Below are positions 1-7,478 of a stretch of 38,903 bases of DNA, piece by piece. The notes under the pieces are model-generated. The model saw only the letters and a list, made by a program, of their open reading frames with translations. It had not been told where the DNA came from and did not search any database. The translations under genes and the position numbers were made by a program. The DNA comes from Gammaproteobacteria bacterium (lineage in GTDB: Bacteria > Pseudomonadota > Gammaproteobacteria > Chromatiales > Chromatiaceae), in NCBI GenBank assembly GCA_020445205.1, contig JAGRHA010000212.1, positions 1 to 38,903 of the forward strand, written 5' to 3'. Each line of letters starts with the position of its first letter. Within the stretch, counting starts at the first letter, position 1.

Positions 1-502
1 GCCTGGAGCGGTCACGCCGCCAGTCGATGACGAGGACGACGGCCAGCGAAATCAAATACAGCGCGAATACGACGACCATCCACTGCGCCATGGTCAGTGA
101 CAGCCACTGCCACTGGATGTCGTCACAGTACCCGGTCGGCAGGAAAACCGCCGGTAGCCATTCGTCCAGCTTCGCCCAGGTCGGGAATTCGGCGGCGAAA
201 CTGCAACTGAAGGCCGTCGATGGGTCATCCTGAATCCCGACGTGCTGCAGTGCCAGACGCAGCCCCCAGGCTGCACTGATCAGCCACAAGAGGTAAGCGG
301 CGATACGTAACAATAACGCCCTGGGGTAGAGCGCACCCAGGACGCCCGCTGCGACGAGCCCGAGTACCGCGACTCGCTCGTAGACGCATTTCACGCACGG
401 ATCCAGCCCCATCGCGTACTGGAACCACAATGCCGTCGCTTCCAGCCCGAGCGCGGTCAGCGCGAACAGCAACCAAGCGCGGCGGTCAGTGACGATCGAC
501 AT
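1..502 (-). CDS. dsbB: Disulfide bond formation protein B (DsbB), 3' end cut by window
   Basis: Inner-membrane quinone reductase that reoxidises periplasmic DsbA. The reading frame begins at the ATG at 502 and stays open to the window edge, giving 167 residues without a stop. The first periplasmic pair is C36-V-K-C39, followed by the family-typical YERVAV stretch. The second pair is C100 and C126, and is followed by a WQWLSLTMAQW segment that resembles the conserved region before the last helix. Hydrophobic segments lie near residues 10-30, 44-60, 64-84 and 140-160, as expected for four transmembrane helices. Only the last few residues and the stop are missing. It sits 56 bases downstream of the histidine phosphatase gene and may share its transcript. 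The identification is firm because all four redox cysteines and the topology agree. Confidence 0.93.
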   Translation of the reverse strand, partial: MSIVTDRRAWLLFALTALGLEATALWFQYAMGLDPCVKCVYERVAVLGLVAAGVLGALYPRALLLRIAAYLLWLISAAWGLRLALQHVGIQDDPSTAFSCSFAAEFPTWAKLDEWLPAVFLPTGYCDDIQWQWLSLTMAQWMVVVFALYLISLAVVLVIDWRRDRSR

Positions 503-558
503 ATGCTGTCGCGGACCGCTGCCCCGCCCGGCCGGTTGCATGGGTGATTTGACCTCGT

Positions 559-1185
559 TCACTCACTGTCGAGTAGCTCCCAGTCCGTCGGCTCGAGAAT
601 CGCGACAACGTCGAATGTGTCACCGCCACGTGGCAGCACCACAGCCGCACCGGCTTCTGGTGGCCGCGTGCCGGCGGCAAGCACGAAGACATTGCCGTGC
701 GCGACGATTACCGTGTTGGTACCCGGCGCCGGCACGTGCCCCAGGCGTTGGCGTGCAGTCTGCCGCAGGCGGTCGCGGCCGCCGACCAGGTGCGCCACGC
801 GGACGTTGATCACGTCACGCGTGGTCGTTACCTCGCCCAGTGCCAACAGCCGCGCCGTCTCGGCAGTACGACAATACTCGCTCGCGAGGACTTGACCGAC
901 GGGGATCCCCAGCGTCTGAATCACCGCGCCGATCTGCCTCGCGCTCTCGCGCCCCTCCGCAGACAGCTGCCGCATCTTCTGCGGATCGCAGCTCGCCGCA
1001 GCAGGTAACGCATCTTCACGGTCGTGCTGGTCCCAGTCGGTCGCCGCGTGGCGGAAGTAGATGACGTAGCCACCGTCGCGAAGCTTGTCCAGCAATCCCG
1101 GCGGCAGCTCTGCATGTGCCACGCCGAACACCGTACACAACAACACGACGAGTAGGCGGAAGTTTGGAATGACAGAAACTGCCAT
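559..1185 (-). CDS. Exported histidine phosphatase family protein
   Basis: Member of the phosphoglycerate mutase-like histidine phosphatase superfamily, 208 residues. The start at 1185 was chosen because it places a hydrophobic signal peptide (residues 1-25, ending GVAHA) at the N-terminus; a longer open frame upstream has no such feature. The catalytic signature is FRHA (R45, H46), with the second arginine in SEYCRTAETA (R106) and the second histidine in VAHGN (H163). The domain is small and lacks extensions. The substrate is unknown; an exported location suggests a periplasmic phosphoester or phosphoprotein. It is separated from the upstream small membrane protein gene by a 252-base gap with an AT-rich core, so it probably has its own promoter. 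No strong ribosome binding site is visible. Confidence 0.82.
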   Translation of the reverse strand: MAVSVIPNFRLLVVLLCTVFGVAHAELPPGLLDKLRDGGYVIYFRHAATDWDQHDREDALPAAASCDPQKMRQLSAEGRESARQIGAVIQTLGIPVGQVLASEYCRTAETARLLALGEVTTTRDVINVRVAHLVGGRDRLRQTARQRLGHVPAPGTNTVIVAHGNVFVLAAGTRPPEAGAAVVLPRGGDTFDVVAILEPTDWELLDSE

Positions 1186-1317
1186 CGTTTGCACCGTTTT
1201 GTGGTCGCACCGGAGACCCGTTCGTGAGACTGCCGCAGTGGCGGAAGATTCAACGATCCCGTATCCGCCCGCCTCCGCTGCGCCATACCGCGCCCGCATC
1301 ACAAGCACGACGTGCAC

Positions 1318-1375
1318 GTATTTTTAATGTCAATCAATAAGTTAATTATGTTTATTAAAGTGATATCGCACCATA
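1318..1375. promoter_or_regulatory. AT-rich intergenic island with IHF-like site
   Basis: This short stretch is roughly three-quarters A+T in otherwise GC-rich DNA. Positions 1332-1344 on the plus strand read AATCAATAAGTTA, a full match to the IHF consensus WATCAANNNNTTR. A TTGACA hexamer lies on the minus strand at 1333-1328, but no convincing -10 element follows at normal spacing. The island lies about 140 bases upstream of the minus-strand histidine phosphatase start, so a promoter or IHF-bent control region for that gene is the most likely role. The rest of the 1186-1437 gap holds a 10-bp ACGTGCACGT palindrome (1310-1319) and nothing else I recognise. Confidence 0.35.
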
Positions 1376-1437
1376 ATCCGATTCGAACGCCACCCCACTG
1401 AGCCTCCCGATTTCCGCCTGCCATGGCACACGCAGAC

Positions 1438-1707
1438 TCAATTCGCCTGTTCCGTCGCGAACACCTGCCTGATCAGCGCCATCTGCTCGGGAGGCAGATC
1501 GCGCAATGCTTGCTGGACAGGCGTCGATGCCACTTTCTCGTTGCCTTCGACCACGCGCAGGCTCGCCTGCTGGGCAGGTGCACTGTAGTGTGCCTTGCCC
1601 TCGATCATCACGATCTTCAGATACAGGCCGACCGCGAGCGCGAGCAGCACCACTACGACCAGTTTGGAAAACAGGCCACTTCCCCCCGATGTCTTCACCG
1701 TCGTCAT
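1438..1707 (-). CDS. Small single-pass membrane protein, unknown function
   Basis: An 89-residue protein that I do not recognise. A polar N-terminus (residues 1-12) precedes one hydrophobic segment at about 13-33, and a charged C-terminal tail of about 55 residues follows. By the positive-inside rule the short N-terminus, with its lysines, should be cytoplasmic and the tail periplasmic. The tail contains a possible helix with LPPEQMALIRQVFATEQ. A GA-rich ribosome binding site (GAGGGAAG) lies just before the ATG at 1707. It follows the Sel1/SH3 gene by 54 bases in the same direction, so co-transcription is likely. No catalytic motif is present. Confidence 0.6.
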   Translation of the reverse strand: MTTVKTSGGSGLFSKLVVVVLLALAVGLYLKIVMIEGKAHYSAPAQQASLRVVEGNEKVASTPVQQALRDLPPEQMALIRQVFATEQAN

Positions 1708-1761
1708 CGCTTCCCTCTTCGGCTCAACGCCGTCAGAACGTATTCAAAGCCCGATTATGGC

Positions 1762-2445
1762 CTATCCGCTCGCGCTGCTCAGCAAAGTGCGATAAATCCA
1801 TGCCGTGCGGTTGTGCGTCATGTTGCCGTCGTCATCCGGCAACACCACCATGAACCAGTCACCGCGCCGGCCCACGACGCGTACCAGCGTACCCCGAGTC
1901 AGGGTCGCCACGATCTTGTGATTGGTGCCTGGTCCCCCGCGAACATTGATCCGTTCACCACTGACTTCACCCGTCCAGCCGAACCAGTTTTCCTCGACCA
2001 CCTCGGGATGCTCATCGAGCAGATTCACAGACCGGTCGCCATTGAGTCTCAGTAAAATGTCTCGCGCATCCTGGTGGCCCTGTCGTGCCGCGCGCAGATA
2101 CCAGGCAACGGCTTCGTTCAGATCCTTCTTCAGCCCATCGCCCGTGGTGTAGGCAAGTGCGACGGCGAACTGCGCATCGGCATGCCCCTGATCGGCCGCT
2201 GCCCCCCACAACGCCAGCGCGTGTGTGATGTCGACGGCGAGACCGTTGCCGTTCGCGTACAACCACCCCAGATGATACTGGGCTTCGGCATAGCCCGACT
2301 CCGCAAGGGGCTTCCACAGACAATAGGCCTCGGCGTAGTCACCGCGCATGAGTGCCTGCATGCCTTTGGTGAATGGCGCCGGCACGACCTCACCATGTGC
2401 GGCGGCCGCGTACGAGATGCTGAGCGCCAGCAGCGTCGCCCTCAC
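1762..2445 (-). CDS. Exported protein with Sel1-like repeats and SH3b domain
   Basis: 227 residues, starting at a GTG (2445) that overlaps the stop of the phosphorylase gene by four bases (GTGA). This start gives a signal peptide, residues 1-18, ending AAAAHG. Longer readings run through the phosphorylase gene and lack one. Residues about 35-125 hold Sel1-type repeats of the tetratricopeptide superfamily, recognisable from A-x-x-x-L-G-x-x-Y spacing with GDY/GNG/GDG turns. Residues about 160-222 form a bacterial SH3 domain (INVRGGPGTNHKIVATL, ending in a W-I-Y motif). Sel1 repeats usually bind proteins and SH3b domains often bind cell-wall peptides, so a periplasmic scaffold or wall-binding role is likely. 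No enzyme motif is visible. Confidence 0.8.
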   Translation of the reverse strand: MRATLLALSISYAAAAHGEVVPAPFTKGMQALMRGDYAEAYCLWKPLAESGYAEAQYHLGWLYANGNGLAVDITHALALWGAAADQGHADAQFAVALAYTTGDGLKKDLNEAVAWYLRAARQGHQDARDILLRLNGDRSVNLLDEHPEVVEENWFGWTGEVSGERINVRGGPGTNHKIVATLTRGTLVRVVGRRGDWFMVVLPDDDGNMTHNRTAWIYRTLLSSASG

Positions 2446-3179
2446 GCGCCGGCCACTGCCGCGAGCACTTTGCGCGCACGTCCCATGCCCTCTTCGAGAT
2501 AACGCTCGATCTCGGCCATCGTGATGGGGCCGTCCTCTTTGCCTGCTGCCCAGTTCACGCTCAATGCCAGGCAGGCGTAGCAAAGACCGAGTTCTTTGGC
2601 GAGCGACGCCTCCGGCATGCCCGTCATGCCGACGAGGTCGCAGCCGTCGCGCTCCATGCGCCGGATCTCTGCGCTGGTTTCGAGGCGCGGCCCCTGCGTC
2701 GCGCCGTAGGTGCCGCCGTCAAAGACCTCCACATCAGCGGACCGTGCGGCCCGAAGCAGGTCACTGCGCAAGCCCGCACAATACGGGTCGGTAAAATCGA
2801 TATGGGTGACGCTGCTCAGATCGGCTTCGTACAGTGTGTGATCCCGGCCCCAGGTGTAATCGATGATCTGGTCGGGCACGGCCAGCACGCCCGGTGCCAT
2901 CGGTGGCGTGATGCCGCCCACCGCAGCCATGCCGATGATCCGTTCGACACCGGCTTCGCGCATCGCCCACAGGTTGGCGCGATAGTTGACGCGGTGCGGC
3001 GGGATGGTGTGCGACGGCCCATGGCGCGGCAAGAACACCACCTGCGTGCCATCGAAGCGACCGAAGGTCAACGGTGCCGACGGTTCGCCATAGGGCGTGG
3101 TGATCACCTCCTGGCGTTCGACACTCAATGCCTTGAGTCGCGTGAGTCCCGAACCGCCGATAATGCCGAGCGTCTGCAT
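2442..3179 (-). CDS. mtnP: S-methyl-5'-thioinosine (or thioadenosine) phosphorylase
   Basis: 245 residues of the nucleoside phosphorylase/MTAP family, which phosphorolyses methylthio-nucleosides to a free base and 5-methylthioribose 1-phosphate. Family signatures include GGSGL (8-12), the phosphate-site PRHG (51-54), HRVNYRANLWA (62-72) and GMTGMPEASLA (184-194). The base-binding position reads S-V-N-W (N209), where true MTA phosphorylases normally carry the aspartate of an ATDYD motif. In this superfamily Asn favours 6-oxopurines, and a Pseudomonas orthologue is known to use methylthioinosine. The start at 3179 places GIIGGSG at the N-terminus. It lies 19 bases after hpt, which would salvage the released hypoxanthine. 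Substrate choice is inferred; family membership is secure. Confidence 0.88.
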   Translation of the reverse strand: MQTLGIIGGSGLTRLKALSVERQEVITTPYGEPSAPLTFGRFDGTQVVFLPRHGPSHTIPPHRVNYRANLWAMREAGVERIIGMAAVGGITPPMAPGVLAVPDQIIDYTWGRDHTLYEADLSSVTHIDFTDPYCAGLRSDLLRAARSADVEVFDGGTYGATQGPRLETSAEIRRMERDGCDLVGMTGMPEASLAKELGLCYACLALSVNWAAGKEDGPITMAEIERYLEEGMGRARKVLAAVAGA

Positions 3180-3198
3180 CTTGCACCCGTCCCCTTGC

Positions 3199-3747
3199 TT
3201 ATCCTGCCACGGCGTAGATGCCGCGCGCGTTTCGCCAATAACCCTTGTAGTCCATACCGTAACCGAACACGTAGCGATCGGGCACGGTGAGACCGACATA
3301 ATCGACAGGCGGCCGCACACCACGGTCATGCAGCTTCTGCACCAGCACCGCGGCGCGCAGGCTGGCAGGCCGCGTTTGGCGGCAGAAACGCAAGATCGCG
3401 TCGAGTGTGTAACCCTCGTCGAGGATGTCGTCGACGATCAATACATCCTTGCCTGCCAGGTCTTGCGTCGGCTCGACCTTCCAGTGCAGCTCATCGCCGT
3501 GCGTACGTTCGCGATAACGGCTTGCATGCATGTAGTCCACGCGCAACGGAAATTCCAGTCGCGGCAACAGCTGGCCACTCGCGACCAGGCCACCGTTCAT
3601 CACACACACGACCACGACATCACCACCAGCCATATCGCTGCTGATACGTTGTGCCATGTCATCGAAGGCACGTTCTACGACATGATGGTCGTGCAGACAG
3701 TCGGCCTCACGCATGACACGTTCGGCCTCGTTTCTAAGGTCGTTCAT
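3199..3747 (-). CDS. hpt: Hypoxanthine-guanine phosphoribosyltransferase
   Basis: 182-residue cytosolic purine salvage enzyme transferring phosphoribosyl from PRPP to hypoxanthine or guanine. The PRPP-binding signature is VLIVDDILDEGYT at residues 102-114, with the paired acidic residues intact. The MNGG loop near 50-53 and the YGMDYKGYWRN segment near the C-terminus are typical of the bacterial Hpt family. The ATG at 3747 overlaps the nagZ stop (ATGA), indicating translational coupling. The next gene downstream is the methylthio-nucleoside phosphorylase, so this gene probably returns its hypoxanthine product to the IMP pool. The length fits the family. Confidence 0.93.
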   Translation of the reverse strand: MNDLRNEAERVMREADCLHDHHVVERAFDDMAQRISSDMAGGDVVVVCVMNGGLVASGQLLPRLEFPLRVDYMHASRYRERTHGDELHWKVEPTQDLAGKDVLIVDDILDEGYTLDAILRFCRQTRPASLRAAVLVQKLHDRGVRPPVDYVGLTVPDRYVFGYGMDYKGYWRNARGIYAVAG

Positions 3748-4802
3748 GGTCGATCACCGAGATTGAGTGTCAAATTGTCTTCTGCGGACAATTGTGCCGC
3801 GAGATCGACAGCGCTGCGCCAGCGTGGCGTTTCGTGCAAACGATCCCAACGCTGCGCGACACGCCCATGCAGACGGGCCGTGCGCGACTGTGCCACCGGA
3901 TCGTGATAGGTCGCCAGGGCATCGAGGACCTCCGCGGCGCCGTCGGGATTGTTACATACCAGCACCATGTCGCAACCTGCGCGCAGCGCCGCATGTGCAC
4001 GCTCGGCGTAGCACCCCGCCTGTTCCGCGGCCGCCATGCTGAGATCGTCACTGAAAATCACGCCCTGGAAGTGCAGCCGGTCACGCAGGATGTCCTGCAG
4101 CCAGAAGCGCGAGAACCCGGCCGGTTCGCCGTCGCATGCAGAGAACACGACATGTGCCGGCATCACGGCTTCGAGACCGCCGTCGATGAGGCGTGCAAAC
4201 GGCCGAACATCCTGTTGCAGGATGTCATCGAGTCGCCGTGCATCGATGGGCAGATCGGTATGCGAGTCTGCCGCCACCGCACCGTGCCCCGGAAAGTGCT
4301 TGCCGACGCTGACCATGCCGGCTTCCCGGGCACCTGCCATCCATGCGCCCGCGAGGTGACCAACGACTTCGGCGCTGCCGCCGAAAGCGCGATCCCCGAT
4401 AACACCGCTCACACCGCAATCGATATCGAGTACGGGGGCAAAGCTGAAATCGACACCCACGGCACGCAGCTCCGCCGCCATCAGCCAGCCCAGTTCATGA
4501 GCCGCGTGCCGAGATGCGGCGAGATCGCCGTCACAGCGGCGATAGATCTGTGCCGCGGCCGGGAGGCGCGTAAAGCCTTCGCGGAAGCGTTGGACACGCC
4601 CGCCTTCCTGATCCACGGCGACCAGCAGGTGTGGCGAGCGCAGCTCATGAATCGCACGAATCAGCCGATAGACCTGCTGCGGAGATTCGTAGTTGCGAGC
4701 AAACAGAATGACGCCGCCCGTGGCCGGATGGCACAGCAGCCGCTCGTCGGCCGCAGTGAGTTCCGTTCCCAGCAGATCGACCATGACCGGTCCATGCAGC
4801 AT
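3744..4802 (-). CDS. nagZ: Beta-N-acetylhexosaminidase NagZ
   Basis: Cytosolic glycoside hydrolase family 3 enzyme that removes N-acetylglucosamine from anhydromuropeptides during murein recycling; its products feed anhydro-MurNAc salvage and AmpR signalling where present. 352 residues. The start at 4802 gives MLHGPVMVDLLGTEL, aligning with the GPVM start of E. coli NagZ. Visible motifs are VDQEGGRVQRFREGFTRLP (63-81), the mobile catalytic loop KHFPGHG (168-174) with DSH (179-181), and SDDLSM (251-256), which carries the nucleophile aspartate. It leads a minus-strand unit with hpt and the phosphorylase, and diverges from the FliL-like gene across 53 bases. Confidence 0.94.
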   Translation of the reverse strand: MLHGPVMVDLLGTELTAADERLLCHPATGGVILFARNYESPQQVYRLIRAIHELRSPHLLVAVDQEGGRVQRFREGFTRLPAAAQIYRRCDGDLAASRHAAHELGWLMAAELRAVGVDFSFAPVLDIDCGVSGVIGDRAFGGSAEVVGHLAGAWMAGAREAGMVSVGKHFPGHGAVAADSHTDLPIDARRLDDILQQDVRPFARLIDGGLEAVMPAHVVFSACDGEPAGFSRFWLQDILRDRLHFQGVIFSDDLSMAAAEQAGCYAERAHAALRAGCDMVLVCNNPDGAAEVLDALATYHDPVAQSRTARLHGRVAQRWDRLHETPRWRSAVDLAAQLSAEDNLTLNLGDRP

Positions 4803-4855
4803 CAGCGCGAACCTCGCGACAAAACAAGGTGAATGACCCGCAAGGCACGTGCTGA

Positions 4856-5278
4856 ATGAAGAGGTTGTTGGCAATGCATAGTTATTTCTTGGCTTTCTTG
4901 GCGATGTTCACACTGGTTTCGACGCCGACACTCGCCGTCGCCGCCGATGAAGAACAGGCGCCCCCGGAAATCGGCTACTACGCCCTCAAACCGTCGATCG
5001 TCAGCAACCTGACCGGTGGCCCGAAGTATATTCGCTGCGATATCCAGCTGATGACGGAACAGGCGGCCGATATTCCGAAGATCGAACTGCATTCGCCAGC
5101 CCTCCGCCATGCGATCCTTATGCTCATCGCGGGGCAGGACGGTCAACAACTGCTGACACGCGATGGCAAGGAGGGCCTGCGCAAGGCGGCACTCGAGGCG
5201 TCACAGGCACAGCTCAAAGAACTCACCGGTCAGACCATCGTCAACGATCTGTATTTTACCGCGTACTACGTAAAGTGA
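4856..5278 (+). CDS. FliL-like exported protein (stand-alone)
   Basis: 140-residue member of the FliL family, the flagellar basal-body-associated proteins that support stator function. Residues 1-29 form a signal peptide or N-terminal anchor (hydrophobic 9-28, ending AVAA). The periplasmic domain carries the FliL-type pattern YYALKPSIVSNL (41-52), YIRCDIQLM (58-66), SPALRHAILMLI (80-91) and the terminal LYFTAYYVK. No flagellar gene is in the window, so this is a stand-alone paralogue of the type found in many gammaproteobacteria; its function is not established. An AAGG ribosome binding site lies about 10 bases before the ATG. The 3' end overlaps the convergent permease gene by 23 bases. Confidence 0.78.
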   Translation: MKRLLAMHSYFLAFLAMFTLVSTPTLAVAADEEQAPPEIGYYALKPSIVSNLTGGPKYIRCDIQLMTEQAADIPKIELHSPALRHAILMLIAGQDGQQLLTRDGKEGLRKAALEASQAQLKELTGQTIVNDLYFTAYYVK

Positions 5279-6056
5279 CGTCGAGCCGGTCGCGCAGCGC
5301 GTCACCCAGCAGATTGGCAGCCATTACCACAGCGAACAACGCGATACCCGGTGCCAACACCAGATGCGGCGCGACCAGCAGATAGCGCACGCCATCACGG
5401 ATCATCCCACCCCAGGAAGCGGCGGGCGGCTGGATACCGAGCCCGAGGAACGAGAGTCCCGCCTCGGCAATGACTGCCGCAGCGACGCCAAAACTCGCCT
5501 CGACCCAGACCGGCGCCATGACCAGGGGCAGTAGATGGCGACCGACGATCGCCAGATCGCGCCGGCCCAGGGCACGTGCGGCGAGTACGTGGTCGCGCTG
5601 TTTCAGCGTCATGACCTGCACGCGCACCAGGCGCGCATAGCCAACCCACCCCATCGTTGCCAGGGCGATGATGACATTGTCCAGCCCAGGACCGAGCATG
5701 GCCGCCATGGCGATGGCCAGCAGCATGCCCGGGAACGCCAGAAACACCTCGACAACCCGGCCGATGATGCGATCGGCCCAACCACCGACATAACCCGCGA
5801 ACAGACCGACCGCGATGCCGATGGTGGCCGATAGCGTGACGGTCACGAGGGCGACGAGCAGCGACACCGCAGCGCCGGCAAGCAGCCGATCGAGCACGGG
5901 TCGACCCAGGTCATCGCTGCCGAGCACGTTGGTCGACGACGGTGGTTCGAGAATCCGCGTCAGCTCGATCGCGTCGGGATGCAATGGCGCCGACACACCG
6001 GTCAACGCCGCCGCACACCAGACCAGCATCACGCCCAGAGCCAGGCGCGTGGTCAT
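5256..6056 (-). CDS. Peptide ABC transporter permease (DppC/OppC type)
   Basis: 266-residue inner-membrane permease of the dipeptide/oligopeptide/nickel family, normally paired with a DppB/OppB-type subunit. The start at 6056 overlaps the upstream permease stop (ATGA). A first helix at about residues 5-22 is followed by a periplasmic stretch with DDLGRPVLDRLLAGA, then five more hydrophobic segments. The cytoplasmic loop that contacts an ATPase reads HVLAARALGRRDLAIVGRHL, a typical EAA-like motif. It is the last gene of the packed operon beginning at cysM. No ATPase gene follows, because transcription here meets the convergent FliL-like gene, so the motor subunits must be encoded elsewhere. 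Substrate is inferred as peptide. Confidence 0.87.
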   Translation of the reverse strand: MTTRLALGVMLVWCAAALTGVSAPLHPDAIELTRILEPPSSTNVLGSDDLGRPVLDRLLAGAAVSLLVALVTVTLSATIGIAVGLFAGYVGGWADRIIGRVVEVFLAFPGMLLAIAMAAMLGPGLDNVIIALATMGWVGYARLVRVQVMTLKQRDHVLAARALGRRDLAIVGRHLLPLVMAPVWVEASFGVAAAVIAEAGLSFLGLGIQPPAASWGGMIRDGVRYLLVAPHLVLAPGIALFAVVMAANLLGDALRDRLDVTLRSTR

Positions 6057-6970
6057 GGCGTCGATATCCTGGGGTCGATGCGCGCGACGACGAGATCGGC
6101 GAGCCGGTTGCTGAGCACGTACCCGACGGCGATCACCAACACGACGCCCTGCACGACCGGATAGTCCCGCTGCCGGATCGCGTCGATGAGCAACGTGCCA
6201 ATGCCTGGCCACGCGAATACGACCTCCGTGATCACGGCGCCCGCGAGCAGTGCGCCGAGTTGCAGCCCGAGCACGGTCACCAGCGGTGCCATGGCATTGG
6301 GCAGCGCATGCCGCCACATCACAGCCCCCTCGCCCAGCCCTTTGCAGCGCGCTGTTCGCAGGTAGGGCTGCGACATGATCTCGAGCAGGCTTGCCCGCAA
6401 CATGCGCGTACTGACGGCCGCCATCGACAGCCCCAACGTGAGCGCCGGCAGCACGAGACTCGCGGGGCCCTGGTTACCGCTCACGGGCAGCCAGCCGAGT
6501 CCGATCGAGAACAGCAACACCAGCAATGGACCGAGCCAGAAGTTCGGGATGGACAGACCGAGCAATGCCACGGCCTGTACGGCGCGATCGGGCCAACGAT
6601 CGTGGTGCCTCGCTGCAATAAGGCCGGCGGGTAAGGCGATGGCAACAACGACGGCGAATGCGGAAACAGCCAGCAGCAGCGTCGCCGGTAACCTGTCTGC
6701 GATCAGCATCGTGACCGGTTTGCGTTGGATCAGCGACATCCCGAGATCGCCACGCACAAGGTCGTGGAAGAATTGCAGCCCGCGCACAGGCAGCGGTTGA
6801 TCCAGCCCCAGGGCCTGACGCATGGCCTGCCTGTCGGCGAGCTGCGCCGACTCCCCGAGTACCACATCGACGGGATCACCCGGCACCACGGCGAGTAACA
6901 GAAACACCAGCAAGCTGACGCCAAACAACACGACCAGCGTATCGAGCACGCCACCCATCAACCTAGTCAT
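6053..6970 (-). CDS. Peptide ABC transporter permease (DppB/OppB type)
   Basis: 305-residue inner-membrane permease. The ATG at 6970 overlaps the end of the YkuD gene by eight bases and gives a first helix (about 7-29) followed by PGDPV, the standard start of DppB/OppB proteins. A second ATG at 6958 is possible. Later landmarks are GDLGMSL, the NFWLGPLL stretch, and the ATPase-contact loop YLRTARCKGLGEGAVMWRHA. The C-terminal FAWPGIGTL and RDYPVVQG segments are family hallmarks. It pairs with the next gene to form the membrane channel, with the lipoprotein encoded two genes upstream as the binding protein. Confidence 0.89.
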   Translation of the reverse strand: MTRLMGGVLDTLVVLFGVSLLVFLLLAVVPGDPVDVVLGESAQLADRQAMRQALGLDQPLPVRGLQFFHDLVRGDLGMSLIQRKPVTMLIADRLPATLLLAVSAFAVVVAIALPAGLIAARHHDRWPDRAVQAVALLGLSIPNFWLGPLLVLLFSIGLGWLPVSGNQGPASLVLPALTLGLSMAAVSTRMLRASLLEIMSQPYLRTARCKGLGEGAVMWRHALPNAMAPLVTVLGLQLGALLAGAVITEVVFAWPGIGTLLIDAIRQRDYPVVQGVVLVIAVGYVLSNRLADLVVARIDPRISTP

Positions 6971-7478
6971 CGCGTACCTGTGGCAGTTCGCCGATAACCA
7001 CGCGCGTGCCGGTTGCCACACGATCGAAGAGTTGCCCGATATCGTGATTGCGCCTTCGCACGCAGCCGTGCGAAACCGGCACGCCCATCGGCTCGTGGTC
7101 AGGGCAGCCATGGATGTAGATAAAACGACGCAGAGTGTCGCAATCCCGGCCACGATTGAAGCCGTGCTCGGTACCGGTCAGCCACAGAATGCGGGTGAGG
7201 ATCCAGTCGCGCGTCGGAAATGCCTCACGCAACGATTCATCGTAGATCTCACCCGTCGGCCGGCGCGCGACAAAGACGGTGTTGAGCGGGCACCCCTGAC
7301 CGATGCGCAGGCGCACGCGGTGTTCACCACGCGGCGTGCAACCGCTGTCGACGCATTCGCCGGGCCCGTTCAGCGCGGTCGATACGGGCCAACGCGCCTG
7401 CACCTCGCGACCTGCGTACAACAGCAGCTCCTGGCGTTCCAGGTCCACGTGGATCCAGGTTTCACCCTCAGCGTGCAT
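6963..7478 (-). CDS. YkuD-domain L,D-transpeptidase/carboxypeptidase-like enzyme, no signal peptide
   Basis: 171-residue YkuD-fold protein. The catalytic signature is complete: H123 followed by S136-H137-G138-C139 in VPVSHGCVRRRN, with C139 as the nucleophile. YkuD enzymes act on the L,D (tetrapeptide) bond of murein stems. The N-terminus (MHAEGETWIHVDLERQEL) goes straight into the first beta-strand with no signal peptide or membrane helix, and its start overlaps the binding-protein gene by 11 bases, so a longer exported form is not encoded here. The protein should be cytosolic. Acinetobacter ElsL is a known cytosolic YkuD enzyme acting as an L,D-carboxypeptidase in murein recycling, and a similar role is plausible. 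Flanking genes encode a peptide importer. Confidence 0.85.
   Translation of the reverse strand: MHAEGETWIHVDLERQELLLYAGREVQARWPVSTALNGPGECVDSGCTPRGEHRVRLRIGQGCPLNTVFVARRPTGEIYDESLREAFPTRDWILTRILWLTGTEHGFNRGRDCDTLRRFIYIHGCPDHEPMGVPVSHGCVRRRNHDIGQLFDRVATGTRVVIGELPQVRDD

Noticed and set aside
1400..1415. An 11-base string AAATCGGGAGG shared (minus strand) by the 1186-1437 gap and the lepA upstream region
   Set aside because: Many 11-base matches are expected by chance in a window of this size, and the surroundings differ.
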